64,000 bases of DNA from positions 205,516 to 269,515 of the forward strand of contig CAWHJD010000001.1 of assembly GCA_963829585.1 (NCBI GenBank). Direction: 5' to 3'. How positions within the stretch are numbered: the stretch's first letter is position 1; each line of letters begins with the position of its first letter. The DNA is from Sva-07 sp963829585 (GTDB taxonomy: Bacteria; Actinomycetota; Acidimicrobiia; Acidimicrobiales; Ilumatobacteraceae). The notes beneath the pieces were generated by a model, which saw only the letters and a program-made list of their open reading frames with translations, was not told the origin of the DNA and did not search any database. Positions 18,607 to 25,916 of the stretch are shown here, one piece after another. The translations under genes and the position numbers were made by a program.

Positions 18607-19182
18607 ATGGCCGACCAGGCAACGTTCGCCGCCGAGGCGATGCAGTACGCACCCCAGCTCTACTCCGGTGCGCTGCGCATGACCCGCAACCGCTCCGACG
18701 CCGAGGACCTCGTCCAGGAGACGTACCTCAAGGCATACCGCAGCTATCACTCGTTCACCGAGGGCACGAATCTTCGCGCCTGGCTGTTCCGCATCATGAC
18801 GAACACGTTCATCAACTCGTACCGGACGAAGCAGCGACGGCCGGACGAGACCGAACTGGGTGACTTCGAAGACCTGTACCTCTACAAGAACCTGGGAACC
18901 CTCCAGAACGCAGCGGTCGGTCGATCGGCCGAGGAATCGCTGATGGAGCTCCTCCCCGACGACGAGGTGAAGCAGGCACTCGAAGACCTGCCCGACAACT
19001 TCCGGCTCCCGGTCATCCTCGCCGACGTGGAGGGCTTCTCCTACAAGGAGATCGCCGAGATGCTCGACATACCGATCGGCACCGTCATGTCACGGCTCCA
19101 CCGGGGAAGAAAAGCGATGCAGAAGGCGTTGCACGACTTCGCCCTCGCTCGGGGGCTCGTCACGGCAGAGGAGAACGGATGA
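18607..19182 (+). CDS. sigR: ECF sigma factor, SigR/SigH-like
   Basis: RNA polymerase sigma factor of 191 residues. Region 2 is 'YSGALRMTRNRSDAEDLVQETYLKAYRSYHSFTEGTNLRAWLFRIMTNTF' (about 18-70), region 4 'LEDLPDNFRLPVILADVEGFSYKEIAEMLDIPIGTVMSRLHRGRK' (about 130-175). The wording of both regions is that of Streptomyces SigR and mycobacterial SigH, the thiol-oxidative-stress sigma factors. ATG 18607 gives the normal N-terminus. The stop overlaps the anti-sigma start by four bases, the standard arrangement. I see no clear SigR-type -35/-10 pair in the short gap upstream. Symbol by similarity. Confidence 0.9.
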   Translation: MADQATFAAEAMQYAPQLYSGALRMTRNRSDAEDLVQETYLKAYRSYHSFTEGTNLRAWLFRIMTNTFINSYRTKQRRPDETELGDFEDLYLYKNLGTLQNAAVGRSAEESLMELLPDDEVKQALEDLPDNFRLPVILADVEGFSYKEIAEMLDIPIGTVMSRLHRGRKAMQKALHDFALARGLVTAEENG

Positions 19183-19463
19183 TGGACGAGGAGACCACCG
19201 AGGTGATCGCTCCGCGCGACTGCAACCAGACGTTGCGCGAACTCGACGTCTTCCTCGACGGTGAGCTGTCCGACGAGCAGCAGGCCGCCATCACGCATCA
19301 TCTGAACGGCTGCATGGACTGCCTGGGCGCGTTCGACTTCCACGCCGAACTCAAGAGCGTGGTCGCCCAGAAGTGCCAGAACGACGAGATGCCGCCCGAC
19401 CTGCTCGCCAAGATCGAACTCTGTTTCGGCACCGACCTCGACGGCGACGGCGAGATCGGCTGA
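19179..19463 (+). CDS. rsrA: Zinc-binding anti-sigma factor, RsrA-like
   Basis: Redox-sensitive anti-sigma factor of 94 residues. The ZAS signature H-x3-C-x2-C is visible as 'HLNGCMDC' (around residues 41-48), with upstream 'CNQTLRELDVFLDGELSD' supplying the further Cys used in the zinc/disulfide switch. By family knowledge, thiol oxidation releases zinc and frees the sigma factor. It is translationally coupled to the sigR-like gene. MshA further along the window makes the thiol (mycothiol) whose state this pair would monitor. A weak six-base-pair hairpin lies just after the stop (19465-19480). Confidence 0.9.
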   Translation: MMDEETTEVIAPRDCNQTLRELDVFLDGELSDEQQAAITHHLNGCMDCLGAFDFHAELKSVVAQKCQNDEMPPDLLAKIELCFGTDLDGDGEIG

Positions 19464-19530
19464 CCCGTCGTCGGCGACGGCACATCGAGAACTGTGTGCG
19501 GATCGGGCCCGGGGGTTAGCCTCTCCGATC

Positions 19531-19689
19531 ATGCTCGTCGCAAACGTGTGGCACTGGTGGATCGGCATTGCGCTCTTTCTCGTCTCGGTGATCTTCCTGA
19601 TCGCTCTCGTGGTCGGCTACATGAAGTTCGTCTCGGCGCAGAAGTACCCGTCGGCCAAGCAGCAGCGCGCCCGTCACACCGACCTGTAG
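19531..19689 (+). CDS. Small single-helix membrane protein (52 residues)
   Basis: Short ORF from ATG 19531 to TAG 19687-19689. The sequence has a Trp-rich N-terminus ('VWHWWIGIALFL'), one strongly hydrophobic helix (about 7-31) and a basic C-terminal tail with 'SAKQQRARH', giving an outside-in orientation by the positive-inside rule. It fills the gap between the anti-sigma gene and tilS. Codon use matches its neighbours (GC-rich third positions). I do not recognise a named family. Presence of a clean hydrophobic/basic design rather than random GC-rich sequence is the main evidence that it is real. Confidence 0.65.
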   Translation: MLVANVWHWWIGIALFLVSVIFLIALVVGYMKFVSAQKYPSAKQQRARHTDL

Positions 19690-19699
19690 GACCTCGGAC

Positions 19700-20593
19700 A
19701 TGCTGAGACCCGGCATGCCCGATCCGACGGCCCTCCTGTCCCGCTGCACCTTTGCGCCCGCCGGCACTGCGGTCGTGTGCGGGCTCTCCGGCGGAGCCGA
19801 CTCCACGGCGCTCGTCGCCCTCGCGGTCGAGTCGGGGTGCGTGGTCACCGCCGTGCACGTCCACCATGGGCTGCGGCCCGGCGCCGACCACGATGCCGAG
19901 GTGGCCGCGGCAACCGCCGCCCGCCTCGGTGCGGAGTTCCGCATCGAGCGCGTCGAGGTGCACGACGGGCCCAACCTCGAGGCGCGCGCCCGCGCCGCGC
20001 GCCGCGCCGTCCTCGGCCCCGGTGCGCTCACCGGGCACACGGCCGACGACCAGGCCGAGACGGTCCTGCTCGCACTGCTGAGGGGCTCGGGCGCCTCGGG
20101 ACTCGGCGCGATCGAACCAGGCCCGCAGCATCCCATTCTCGACCTGCGCCGTTGGGAGACCGAAGCGCTGTGTCGTCTCCTCGATCTCGACGTCGCCGAC
20201 GACCCGACGAACTCCGACCCGCGATTCCGACGCAACCGCATCCGCCACGAAGTCCTCCCCCTGCTCGACGACGTCGCCGAGCGTGACGTGACGGTACTCC
20301 TGAACCGAACCGCGGCCCTGTTCCGCGACGACGATCGGCTGCTCGACGATCTCGCGGCGGGCCTCGACCCCACCGACATCGACGCCCTGCTCGCTGCTCC
20401 CACGCCCTTGGCGGTTCGAGCCGTGCGTCGATGGCTCGAACGCGACGGGTATCCGCCCGACGCTGCCGGGGTGGCGCGTGTCCTGGCCGTGGCGCACGGC
20501 GATTCGGCCGCGTGCGAGCTCGCAGGGGGTCTGCGGATCGAACGGCGTCAGAACCGACTGGTTCTTCTCCCGACAGGGTCCGCCACCCGGTAG
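19700..20593 (+). CDS. tilS: tRNA(Ile)-lysidine synthase
   Basis: Converts C34 of the CAU-anticodon tRNA-Ile to lysidine using ATP and Lys; essential in most bacteria. The PP-loop 'GLSGGADSTALVALA' lies near residue 30, 'VHVHHGLRPGADHDAE' follows, and 'TGHTADDQAETVLLALLRG' and 'DPTNSDPRFRRNRIRHEVLPLL' are family hallmarks. At 297 residues it is a short form with a reduced C-terminal region, as in many actinobacteria. The first ATG (19700) gives five extra residues over ATG 19715; either is possible. The gene after it is not the usual hpt but a phosphatase-like gene. Confidence 0.92.
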   Translation: MLRPGMPDPTALLSRCTFAPAGTAVVCGLSGGADSTALVALAVESGCVVTAVHVHHGLRPGADHDAEVAAATAARLGAEFRIERVEVHDGPNLEARARAARRAVLGPGALTGHTADDQAETVLLALLRGSGASGLGAIEPGPQHPILDLRRWETEALCRLLDLDVADDPTNSDPRFRRNRIRHEVLPLLDDVAERDVTVLLNRTAALFRDDDRLLDDLAAGLDPTDIDALLAAPTPLAVRAVRRWLERDGYPPDAAGVARVLAVAHGDSAACELAGGLRIERRQNRLVLLPTGSATR

Positions 20594-20642
20594 CCTGGTC
20601 ACCCGATATGACGTCGCGCACCTCCCCGGAACCCGCCCGCTG

Positions 20643-21149
20643 ATGCCCCCTCGGCTTCGTGGAAAGTGGGCGCTCGGGATCACCCCGCGCAACTTCACCT
20701 GGATCCTCAAGGACAAGCTCGCGATCTGCGAACGGCCCGGCGGAGTCGGTGACAGCCATCGTCGGGTGCGCCGTCAGGAAGAGATCATCTGGCTGCGCGA
20801 GAACGGCTTCGGTTGCGTGCTGTCGATCATCGCCGCGCCGCACAACCTGCACAACTACGACGAACTGCAGTTGCCGTACCGGCACCGTCCGTTCAACAGC
20901 GAGCACACCGATCAGTACCTCAAGGCGCTGTACACCGAGATCCGCGACCTGCTCCGCCATGGCACGAAGGTGCTGGTGCACGGCGACGAGGTCGGCGACC
21001 GCATCCTCGGCATCATGGGCGGCTACATCCGGTGGGCCGGCCTCATCGAGGAACCGACGAAGGCCATCCAGGTGACCGAGCGACTCGCCGGACGACCGCT
21101 GGACCCGTTCGCCCGCGAGATCATCCTGCGCGCGCACGAACTGCGCTGA
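20643..21149 (+). CDS. Dual-specificity-phosphatase-fold protein lacking the catalytic Cys
   Basis: Protein of 168 residues; ATG 20643 chosen since upstream sequence in this frame is overlapped tilS. The layout is that of cysteine phosphatases: 'GFGCVLSIIAAPHNLHNYD', 'LPYRHRPFNSEHTDQYL' and then the P-loop position 'KVLVHGDEVGDRILGIMGGYIRWAG'. Canonical HC-x5-R appears as H113-G114-x5-R120, so the nucleophile Cys is replaced by Gly and hydrolysis by the usual mechanism is impossible. It could be a phosphate- or phosphoprotein-binding pseudophosphatase. Family assignment is by pattern only and moderately secure. Confidence 0.6.
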   Translation: MPPRLRGKWALGITPRNFTWILKDKLAICERPGGVGDSHRRVRRQEEIIWLRENGFGCVLSIIAAPHNLHNYDELQLPYRHRPFNSEHTDQYLKALYTEIRDLLRHGTKVLVHGDEVGDRILGIMGGYIRWAGLIEEPTKAIQVTERLAGRPLDPFAREIILRAHELR

Positions 21150-21161
21150 ACCTGACCGTCG

Positions 21162-21791
21162 TCAACGGATCGGCGGCGACACGCGGCACACCTTGGTGTC
21201 GATGAACAGCAGGGGCAGCGGATCGACTGCGACGTTGCCCGGCCTGACCTCGAAGTGCAGGTGGAAGTTGGCTTCACCCGACGTGCCGCTGCTGCCGACG
21301 TAACCGATGACGTCGCCGGCCTTCACGGTGGCACCCTGGACGAGCCCATGGGCATCCTCGGCGAGGTGGTAGTACTTGAACGTCGTCTTCGTCCCGGCGT
21401 CGTAGAGGGTCCAGCCCCATCCCGCGGTCCCGGTGTTCGTGTAGCGCTTGGTCAGGGTGCCGTCAGCCACGGCGTACACCTCGCGTCCGGCGCTCCCGAG
21501 GATGTCGATCCCTTCGTGGAGTCGGGTCTCCGCGTCGCGTCCATCGCCGAAGTTGTCGAGGACGTAGCAGTCCGTGCCCGCGTCGACGGGGAACATCAAC
21601 TTGCCCTCCGGTACGGGTGGCGGGCGCAGGATCAGGCGTTCCGCCGGCACCAGGGCGGCTCCGGGTCCGTTCAGGGCGGCCGGGGCGCCGACTTCCTGCG
21701 CCTGGGTGAACGACCCCACACCGACGACGGCGAGACTCACGATCGTCGCAACGAGCAACGAACGCCTCCGGGTTCGCGTCGACAGGACCAT
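21162..21791 (-). CDS. Secreted M23/LytM-type peptidase domain protein
   Basis: Exported protein of 209 residues. The signal peptide is at about 1-32 ('RRRSLLVATIVSLAVVGVGS', cleavage near 'AQA'). The M23 domain (about 85-200) carries zinc-ligand motifs 'HEGIDI' and 'HLHFEV', plus 'GWGWTLYDAG' and 'GDVIGYVGSSGTSG'. The residues needed for a lysostaphin-like fold are present, so it may cut peptidoglycan cross-links or serve as an amidase activator; which one is not decided. It converges on the phosphatase-like gene with 12 bases between them. Confidence 0.87.
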   Translation of the reverse strand: MVLSTRTRRRSLLVATIVSLAVVGVGSFTQAQEVGAPAALNGPGAALVPAERLILRPPPVPEGKLMFPVDAGTDCYVLDNFGDGRDAETRLHEGIDILGSAGREVYAVADGTLTKRYTNTGTAGWGWTLYDAGTKTTFKYYHLAEDAHGLVQGATVKAGDVIGYVGSSGTSGEANFHLHFEVRPGNVAVDPLPLLFIDTKVCRVSPPIR

Positions 21792-21853
21792 GCCATGGGT
21801 ATCGGCACCCTCCGGAGCGGACTTGACACTGGGGGACGAGTATCCTTGGGGAC

Positions 21854-22825
21854 ATGTCCGGGCGTCGGGTGTTCGTCAGCGGCGTCGGGAGCGAACTCGG
21901 CACCCTGGTGGCCAGTCTCCTCGAAGCCGAGGACTGGGTCGGCGCCCTGTCGGGCATCGACAACGATCCGCCCCGACGTCGCCTCGACCGCACCGTGTTC
22001 CACCGTCTGCACCCCGACGAGCACGATCGGATCGTCGAGACCGTCGTCGACTTCAATCCTCACGTTCTCGTCCACATCGGTGTCTGGGAGCCCGACGCCC
22101 GTGCCGCACCACGCGAAGCAGCGACGCTCACCGACCAGGCAGCGACGTCGATCATCGGTGCGGCCGCGGAATGTCCGGCGCTCGAGCACGTCGTGGTACG
22201 CAGCGGCATCGAGATCTACGGTCGGGCACGAGGTTCGCTCACCCGGCCCTCCGAGTGCGCCGCGATCCAACCGACGAGCGACTGGGGCCGGACGGTGGCG
22301 GCCATCGAGCGCACCGCCGCCCAGGTCGGCCAACGTGTCGGGGTCACCATCGGCGCACTCCGGCTGGCGCCCGTTCTCGGGCCCCACGTGCCGTCACCGC
22401 TCGGGCGTCTCCTGCGGATGCCCGCCGTTCCGTTCAGCGCCCTTGCCGACCCACCGTTCGCCGTCATCGAGGACCGCGACGCCGCGCGGGCATTCGTCGT
22501 GGCAGCACGGATCGGACTCGCCGAGCCGGTGAACGTGGTCGCTCCCGGTGCGATCACCGCGCTGCAGGCTGCGCGTCGTGGGGGGAGGCTCCCGTTGCCG
22601 CTGGTCGGGCCCGATTGGCGCATCGCACGCATGTTGAGCCACCTGGCCGGCGCACCGATCCCCGACCACGTCGCCGAAACGCTGCATCGCGGGCGCCTCG
22701 CCGACAACACACGCATGCGAACGCTCCTCGGTTTCGAGGCCGAGACCTCCACGACCGAGGTCATCGATCGGCTGTACCACTGGCCGAACATCATCCGTCA
22801 ACCCGCACGACTCCAGGTGGCCTGA
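21854..22825 (+). CDS. NAD-dependent epimerase/dehydratase-like protein
   Basis: Extended SDR fold of 323 residues with N-terminal nucleotide-binding 'VFVSGVGSELGTLVASLL' (a variant of GxxGxxG). The usual catalytic Tyr-x3-Lys is not evident: 'VVVRSGIEIYGRARG' is present, but at the expected helix 'SDWGRTVAAIERTAA' has Trp and Thr/Val instead. It may bind nucleotide and sugar or lipid without standard SDR chemistry. First of four genes joined by stop-start overlaps with the acyltransferase-like, hydrolase and oxidoreductase genes, pointing to one lipid- or secondary-metabolite-type pathway (inference). Confidence 0.7.
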   Translation: MSGRRVFVSGVGSELGTLVASLLEAEDWVGALSGIDNDPPRRRLDRTVFHRLHPDEHDRIVETVVDFNPHVLVHIGVWEPDARAAPREAATLTDQAATSIIGAAAECPALEHVVVRSGIEIYGRARGSLTRPSECAAIQPTSDWGRTVAAIERTAAQVGQRVGVTIGALRLAPVLGPHVPSPLGRLLRMPAVPFSALADPPFAVIEDRDAARAFVVAARIGLAEPVNVVAPGAITALQAARRGGRLPLPLVGPDWRIARMLSHLAGAPIPDHVAETLHRGRLADNTRMRTLLGFEAETSTTEVIDRLYHWPNIIRQPARLQVA

Positions 22826-23502
22826 TGGTGCAAGCACCCGTGATCAACCTTCGAGCCGGCGCCGGCGCTGCCGGCGGCGGCGCCGACATGGTCGACGACT
22901 GGGGTCGTGACCGCTGCCTCGTGGCCACCGTCACGCGTCTGGCGCGCGTGCGATGGGACGTGTCGGTCGGCGGCAGCCAGTATCTCCCCCGCCGCAAGGG
23001 TGCACTCATCGTGGTGAACGCGCGTCGGTTCGCTCTGGCCCCGATCTACGCCGCGCTGGCCCTCGGTGAGACACTCAACCGACCCGTGCGATTCGTCGGA
23101 CGTCCCGACACGGCGCCGGTCGGCGCGTTCAGCCGACGTATCGGTGGCCTGCTCGACCATCCCGACGAAGTGGAAGGTGCCCTCGCGGGTGGCCAGCTCG
23201 TCGTCATGGGCGCCGAACACGGCGCGATCGGTCGCGTCGATCACACCATGGTCGGTGCCGCGCTGTCGGCCGGCGTCTCGGTGTACCCCGCCGCCACGTC
23301 GAGCAGCCCGTTCGGGCGTGCGGCCCGGCTCGAGATCGGGCCCGCCTCGAAGTCGACCCGTAAGCGGCGGGGGCCGTTGGCGGAACTCGAGCTCGCCGAT
23401 CGGGTGCGTGTCGACATCGCCATGATCCTGGACGAACTGGGCGAGCTGAACACCGGCACACCCCTCGACTGGCTCCCGTTGTCAGGGCTCGGAGGTGCCT
23501 GA
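22825..23502 (+). CDS. Acyltransferase-like protein, catalytic H-x4-D not apparent
   Basis: Protein of 225 residues whose ATG shares a base with the stop of the epimerase gene. The region 'RRKGALIVVNARRFALAPIYAALAL' sits where glycerophosphate acyltransferases (PlsC family) have N-H-x4-D; here His and Asp are absent. Later blocks 'GQLVVMGAEHGAIGR' and 'GVSVYPAATSSSPFGRAARLEIG' resemble the substrate-side blocks of the same fold. I therefore call it PlsC-like by layout with a likely inactive or altered centre. Confidence in the family is modest. The upstream start and the downstream overlap fix its boundaries well. Confidence 0.5.
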   Translation: MVQAPVINLRAGAGAAGGGADMVDDWGRDRCLVATVTRLARVRWDVSVGGSQYLPRRKGALIVVNARRFALAPIYAALALGETLNRPVRFVGRPDTAPVGAFSRRIGGLLDHPDEVEGALAGGQLVVMGAEHGAIGRVDHTMVGAALSAGVSVYPAATSSSPFGRAARLEIGPASKSTRKRRGPLAELELADRVRVDIAMILDELGELNTGTPLDWLPLSGLGGA

Positions 23503-24374
23503 TGTCGTACATCCGTAGCTCTGACGGCACCCGCATCCACTACCAGGTCACCGGCCGGCCGGGAGCGCCGCCCATCCTGTTCATCCAGGGGCTCGGCGCC
23601 GACAAGAACGGTTGGAATCTGCAACGCCTCGCCACGGCGACGCGGTACCGAGCCGTGGCGTTGGACAACAGGGGGGCCGGTCGCAGCGACAAGCCCCACG
23701 GCGCCTACTCGCTCGAACAGATGGCCGACGACGCCGTGGCCGTCCTCGACCACGCGGGCGTCGACACCGCCCATGTGGTCGGCGCATCGATGGGGGGCGC
23801 GATCAGCCAGATCGTCGCCGTGAAGTACCCGGAGCGGACCCGATCACTGACCTTGGCCTGCACGGCCGGCCGGAACCACCCGTGGCGCGAGGAGCTGCTG
23901 ACGAGCTGGCGCGACTCGGCTCTGGAACGCGGGATCGGCTCGATGGGCCACGAGGCGGCCCGCTGGGTGATCGGCCCCCGTTCGTTCCGCCGGCTGCTGC
24001 CTGCCATCGGCTGGCTCGGGCCACTCGCCCCTGTACGCCCGGCCCATGCGTTCGCCGCTCAGTGCGACGCCATTCTCGCTGCCGGCGAACTGCACCAGGA
24101 CCTGATCGACCGACTGCCCGACATCACCGTGCCGACGCTCGTGATGGTCGGCAACCAGGACATCCTCACACCGCGAGGCGACAGCGAGCACTTGGCCGAA
24201 ACGATCCCGACCGCCGAACTGGTCGTGATCAGTGGCGCCGCGCACGGCTTCATGGTCGAACACGCCTCCACGTTCAACCGGGTGCTGCTCGAGTTCCTCG
24301 GGCGCGCCGAGCGGGCACATCAGGCCAACGTCGTCGAGCGGGCCCGGCTCGACGACGCGCTCGCCGCCGGCTGA
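23502..24374 (+). CDS. Alpha/beta hydrolase
   Basis: Cytoplasmic hydrolase of 290 residues with all three catalytic elements visible. The oxyanion region is 'LFIQGLGADKNGW', nucleophile elbow 'GASMGG' in 'HVVGASMGGAISQIVA', the acid in 'MVGNQDILTP' and the His in 'SGAAHGFMVEH'. The pattern 'DNRGAGRSDKP' places it with the carboxylic-ester/epoxide-hydrolase-like branch. Starts overlap the previous stop and its own stop overlaps the next start, so it is co-translated with both. The substrate is unknown. Confidence 0.85.
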   Translation: MSYIRSSDGTRIHYQVTGRPGAPPILFIQGLGADKNGWNLQRLATATRYRAVALDNRGAGRSDKPHGAYSLEQMADDAVAVLDHAGVDTAHVVGASMGGAISQIVAVKYPERTRSLTLACTAGRNHPWREELLTSWRDSALERGIGSMGHEAARWVIGPRSFRRLLPAIGWLGPLAPVRPAHAFAAQCDAILAAGELHQDLIDRLPDITVPTLVMVGNQDILTPRGDSEHLAETIPTAELVVISGAAHGFMVEHASTFNRVLLEFLGRAERAHQANVVERARLDDALAAG

Positions 24375-25309
24375 TGCGCGTCGTGATCGTCGGGGCCGGG
24401 ATGAGCGGTCTCGTCGCGGCCACCGAGCTGCAGGCAGCCGGTGTCGACGTCGTCGTCGTCGACAAGGGCCGATCACCCGGTGGACGGCTCGCCACCCGGC
24501 GCATCGGTGCCGCGACGCTGGACCACGGAGCCCAGTTCTTCACGGTCCGGACGCCCGCCTTCCGACATCGCGTCGACGACTGGATCGAACGAGGCCTGGT
24601 CACGGTGTGGTCGAACGGCTTCGGCGCCGCCGACGGACACCACCGCTACGCCGCTCCGGCAGGGATGAACTCGCTCACGAAGGACCTCGCCGTCGGCCTG
24701 GACGTGTCGTGTTCGACGATGGCCTTCGCTGTCCGTCCGACGGGCTCCCGGTGGCAGGTGGTCATCGACGACGGATCCGTTCGTGTCGCCGACCGTGTCG
24801 TGGTGACCACACCGCTCCCGCAAGCGTTCTCCCTGCTCGTCGACGCAGCGATCGAACTCGACGAGCGTCTGATGCGCACCGACTACGACCGCACGATCTC
24901 CCTGCTGGCCACGCTCGACCGACCGCCGATGATCGATGCGCCCGGAGGTGTCCAGGAGCCGAACGACGACGTCGCCTTCGTCGCCGACAACGTCGCCAAG
25001 GGCGTCAGCGCCACCCCCGCCATCACGCTGCACGCTTCCGCGGCGTGGAGCGAGACGCACTGGGAGCGCGACGCGCACGACCTGTCGGGCCTGCTGGTCG
25101 ACCTCGCGCGTCCATGGCTCGGTGACGCGTCCATCCTCGAGGCGCAGGTGAAGAAGTGGCGCTTCGCCACACCACGCACGACGTGGCCCGAACCGTGCTG
25201 GGTGTCGGCCGACGGCGGCATCGTGCTCGCCGGCGACGCCTTCGACGGCCCGCGCGTCGAGGCGGCGCACAATTCGGGGCTGGCCGCTGCACACGCGCTG
25301 CTGCGATAG
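24374..25309 (+). CDS. FAD/NAD(P)-dependent oxidoreductase, renalase-like
   Basis: Flavoprotein of 311 residues. The N-terminal dinucleotide fold 'VVIVGAGMSGLVAATELQAAG' is followed by 'VVDKGRSPGGRLATRR' and 'DHGAQFFTVRTPAF', which mark the renalase/amine-oxidase-like family, and a C-terminal FAD-contact 'GIVLAGDAFDGPRVEAAHNSGLAAA'. ATG 24374 is coupled to the hydrolase stop. Bacterial members oxidise dihydronicotinamide isomers or remain uncharacterised; the reaction here is not known. It ends the four-gene cluster and converges on the next gene with one base between stops. Confidence 0.87.
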   Translation: MRVVIVGAGMSGLVAATELQAAGVDVVVVDKGRSPGGRLATRRIGAATLDHGAQFFTVRTPAFRHRVDDWIERGLVTVWSNGFGAADGHHRYAAPAGMNSLTKDLAVGLDVSCSTMAFAVRPTGSRWQVVIDDGSVRVADRVVVTTPLPQAFSLLVDAAIELDERLMRTDYDRTISLLATLDRPPMIDAPGGVQEPNDDVAFVADNVAKGVSATPAITLHASAAWSETHWERDAHDLSGLLVDLARPWLGDASILEAQVKKWRFATPRTTWPEPCWVSADGGIVLAGDAFDGPRVEAAHNSGLAAAHALLR

Positions 25310-25310
25310 G

Positions 25311-25916
25311 TCACTCGGACACCGGCTCGCCGCAGCGAACGGCGACGACCTGTCGGGTCTCGAGGTCGACGATCGTCACGCTGTCGGGTCCGAATCGCCG
25401 CAGGAAGTCGGAGAACGTGGGGATGTCCTCACCCTCGCAGTCGCGCTCGATCACGGGCGCGTACGGAACTCGCCAACCGTTCTCGAACACCGCCTCACCC
25501 TCGTCGAGATCGATGATGGGAGGCAGTTCGACGGTGGAGCGTGGCGCGGCCGGCAGAATCGAGAACCACACCACGGCGTCGCCGAGCGTGTCGGCCAGCA
25601 GCACGCACCCGTTGTCCTGGTCGAGTTCGTCACAGGCGATCTCACCGAGCGTGCCCGGGGCGATGCGCACGACACGGTCGCCGGCCAGCGAGAGGTCGAT
25701 GTACCCGGTCGTGACGCCGGTCGGACCGATCAGGAACTCGGGCGACTGCTCGACCGACACGATCGGCTGGAACACGTCGATGCGCCGTTCGATCGGTTCG
25801 CCGCCGATCACCGCCTCGAGCCCGTCGTCGTCCACGAGCAACGAGCGGGTCAGCAGTGCCAACGCTCCCAGTGCCACGATCGCGGCGACGAAGCGCCAAC
25901 TGAACAGCTGCCTCAC
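25311..25916 (-). CDS. Small membrane-anchored protein of unknown function, coupled to hemL
   Basis: GTG at 25916 overlaps the hemL stop (GTGA), so translation is coupled. The 201 residues begin with a single hydrophobic helix ('FVAAIVALGALALLTRSLL', about 8-26), then an extracytoplasmic beta-rich region containing four Cys ('IACDELDQDNGCVLL', 'ERDCEGE', 'VAVRCGEPVSE'), which could form two disulfides outside the cell. I do not recognise a family. Longer in-frame sequence upstream is hemL in another frame and should be ignored. The link to haem synthesis is positional only. Confidence 0.72.
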   Translation of the reverse strand: MRQLFSWRFVAAIVALGALALLTRSLLVDDDGLEAVIGGEPIERRIDVFQPIVSVEQSPEFLIGPTGVTTGYIDLSLAGDRVVRIAPGTLGEIACDELDQDNGCVLLADTLGDAVVWFSILPAAPRSTVELPPIIDLDEGEAVFENGWRVPYAPVIERDCEGEDIPTFSDFLRRFGPDSVTIVDLETRQVVAVRCGEPVSE

